Part shown: positions 38,374-38,777 of the stretch, in pieces
Layout of the letters: each line of letters begins with the position of its first letter
How positions within the stretch are numbered: the first letter of the stretch is position 1
Source of the DNA: a virus
Direction: 5' to 3' (one strand)
IMG/VR virus record: IMGVR_UViG_3300022745_000088
Span: 1 to 38,777 of that record
DNA length: 38,777 nucleotides
Notes under the pieces: model-generated
What the model was told of the DNA's origin: nothing
The model's database searches: none
Seen by the model: the letters and a program-made list of their open reading frames with translations, nothing else
Position numbers and translations under genes: made by a program

Positions 38374-38777
38374 TCAACGCTTAGCAATTGTCTTGGCTAC
38401 GGTGATCATGATGGTCGCCATTACTTCTGCTTCATCGAGCTTGTCTGGAATTTTATTATTGAGATCAATAACCCTCATCCGGATTTTTTCAAAGTCGAAT
38501 CCAGCATCCAACAAGATCATTGCGTAACGCAGGAGCATGTTGTTACGGTTGCCATCACCAATGTTATTGATGACCCACCGCTCAAGGTTGTCCATAGACT
38601 GCTGAGAGTTCATCAACTCCTTGCGTTCTTCATTCTTACTGGTTTTAGGAATGAAGGGCAGGGCATCCAGTAGCTCACCTTCGTTGTACGTAAACGTACC
38701 TTCGTTGGATAGCCACTTGCGTGCACGTTGATTGGTTCCCGTGTCCACTTCGAATGGAAGCCACTCGTAGATGTTAG
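38374..38777 (-). CDS. Probable DNA primase, C-terminal part (5' end outside window)
   Basis: The visible 133 codons run in from the right edge without a stop. The sequence begins NIYEWLPFEVDTG, then RARKWLSNEGTFTYNEGELLDA, and ends with IGDGNRNNMLLRYAMILLDAG followed by ALN-type helices and VMATIMITVAKTI, which matches the small PriCT-like helical domain found at the end of phage archaeo-eukaryotic-type primases. Position before the RecA-like ATPase and SSB fits N4's primase region. The catalytic domain is not visible, so this rests on the tail. Confidence 0.68.
   Translation of the reverse strand, partial: NIYEWLPFEVDTGTNQRARKWLSNEGTFTYNEGELLDALPFIPKTSKNEERKELMNSQQSMDNLERWVINNIGDGNRNNMLLRYAMILLDAGFDFEKIRMRVIDLNNKIPDKLDEAEVMATIMITVAKTIAKR

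Noticed and set aside
1-38777. CRISPR array, integrase, insertion sequence or toxin-antitoxin pair
   Set aside because: I saw no regularly spaced direct repeats, no recombinase or transposase motifs and no recognisable toxin pair; the early hairpins are too short and irregularly spaced to be CRISPR repeats.

Overview
The window is part of a lytic, N4-like (Schitoviridae-type) podovirus genome that infects a Gram-negative bacterium. The main evidence is a 3707-residue virion RNA polymerase carrying the single-subunit RNAP motifs A, B and C, a split two-subunit T7-like RNA polymerase (N4 RNAPII type), an N4-type single-stranded DNA binding protein, and a late cluster that runs large terminase, portal, scaffold, major capsid protein, internal proteins, virion RNAP. 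There is no integrase, repressor or transposon. The host genus cannot be fixed; the H-NS-like protein and the SD-led genes fit a proteobacterium.

Layout. Positions 1-5800 hold leftward early genes: the two RNAPII subunits with three small genes between them, a macro-domain-like protein, and many tiny genes, several of them overlapping. Small GC hairpins of the form AAGCGC-GGYA-GCGC lie just upstream of these genes and look like hairpin promoters for the virion RNAP. Positions 5788-6070 hold a structured segment, a tRNA-Tyr and a two-way terminator. Positions 6083-6945 hold a leftward gp49/66-family gene and a Tad2-like (DUF2829) putative anti-Thoeris gene. Positions 7028-34524 are the rightward late region, interrupted only by a leftward dUTPase gene. 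Positions 34829-38777 are leftward replication genes: primase end, RecA-like ATPase, SSB, small proteins, a RuvC-like nuclease and an H-NS-like protein. They converge with the virion RNAP gene at paired terminators.

How it fits together. In N4 the virion RNAP is injected with the DNA and reads early genes from single-stranded hairpin promoters; the early genes include RNAPII, which reads middle (replication) genes; the middle SSB then helps host RNAP read the late genes. All parts of this cascade except the DNA polymerase/helicase are visible here. Read right to left, the early genes begin where N4's left genome end would be, and the terminase genes end where its right end would be, so the physical genome end probably lies between about 5.77 and 7.03 kb of this window.

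Most unusual points: a 12-bp perfect inverted repeat that encloses a TATAAT box and abuts the virion RNAP start codon; a protein-kinase-like module and an HELIH metallopeptidase-like module inside the virion RNAP; a covarying early-promoter hairpin family; a nuclease (SNase fold) gene coupled to internal virion protein genes; and a shared SLF(A/S) C-terminal tail on the SSB and a neighbouring protein.
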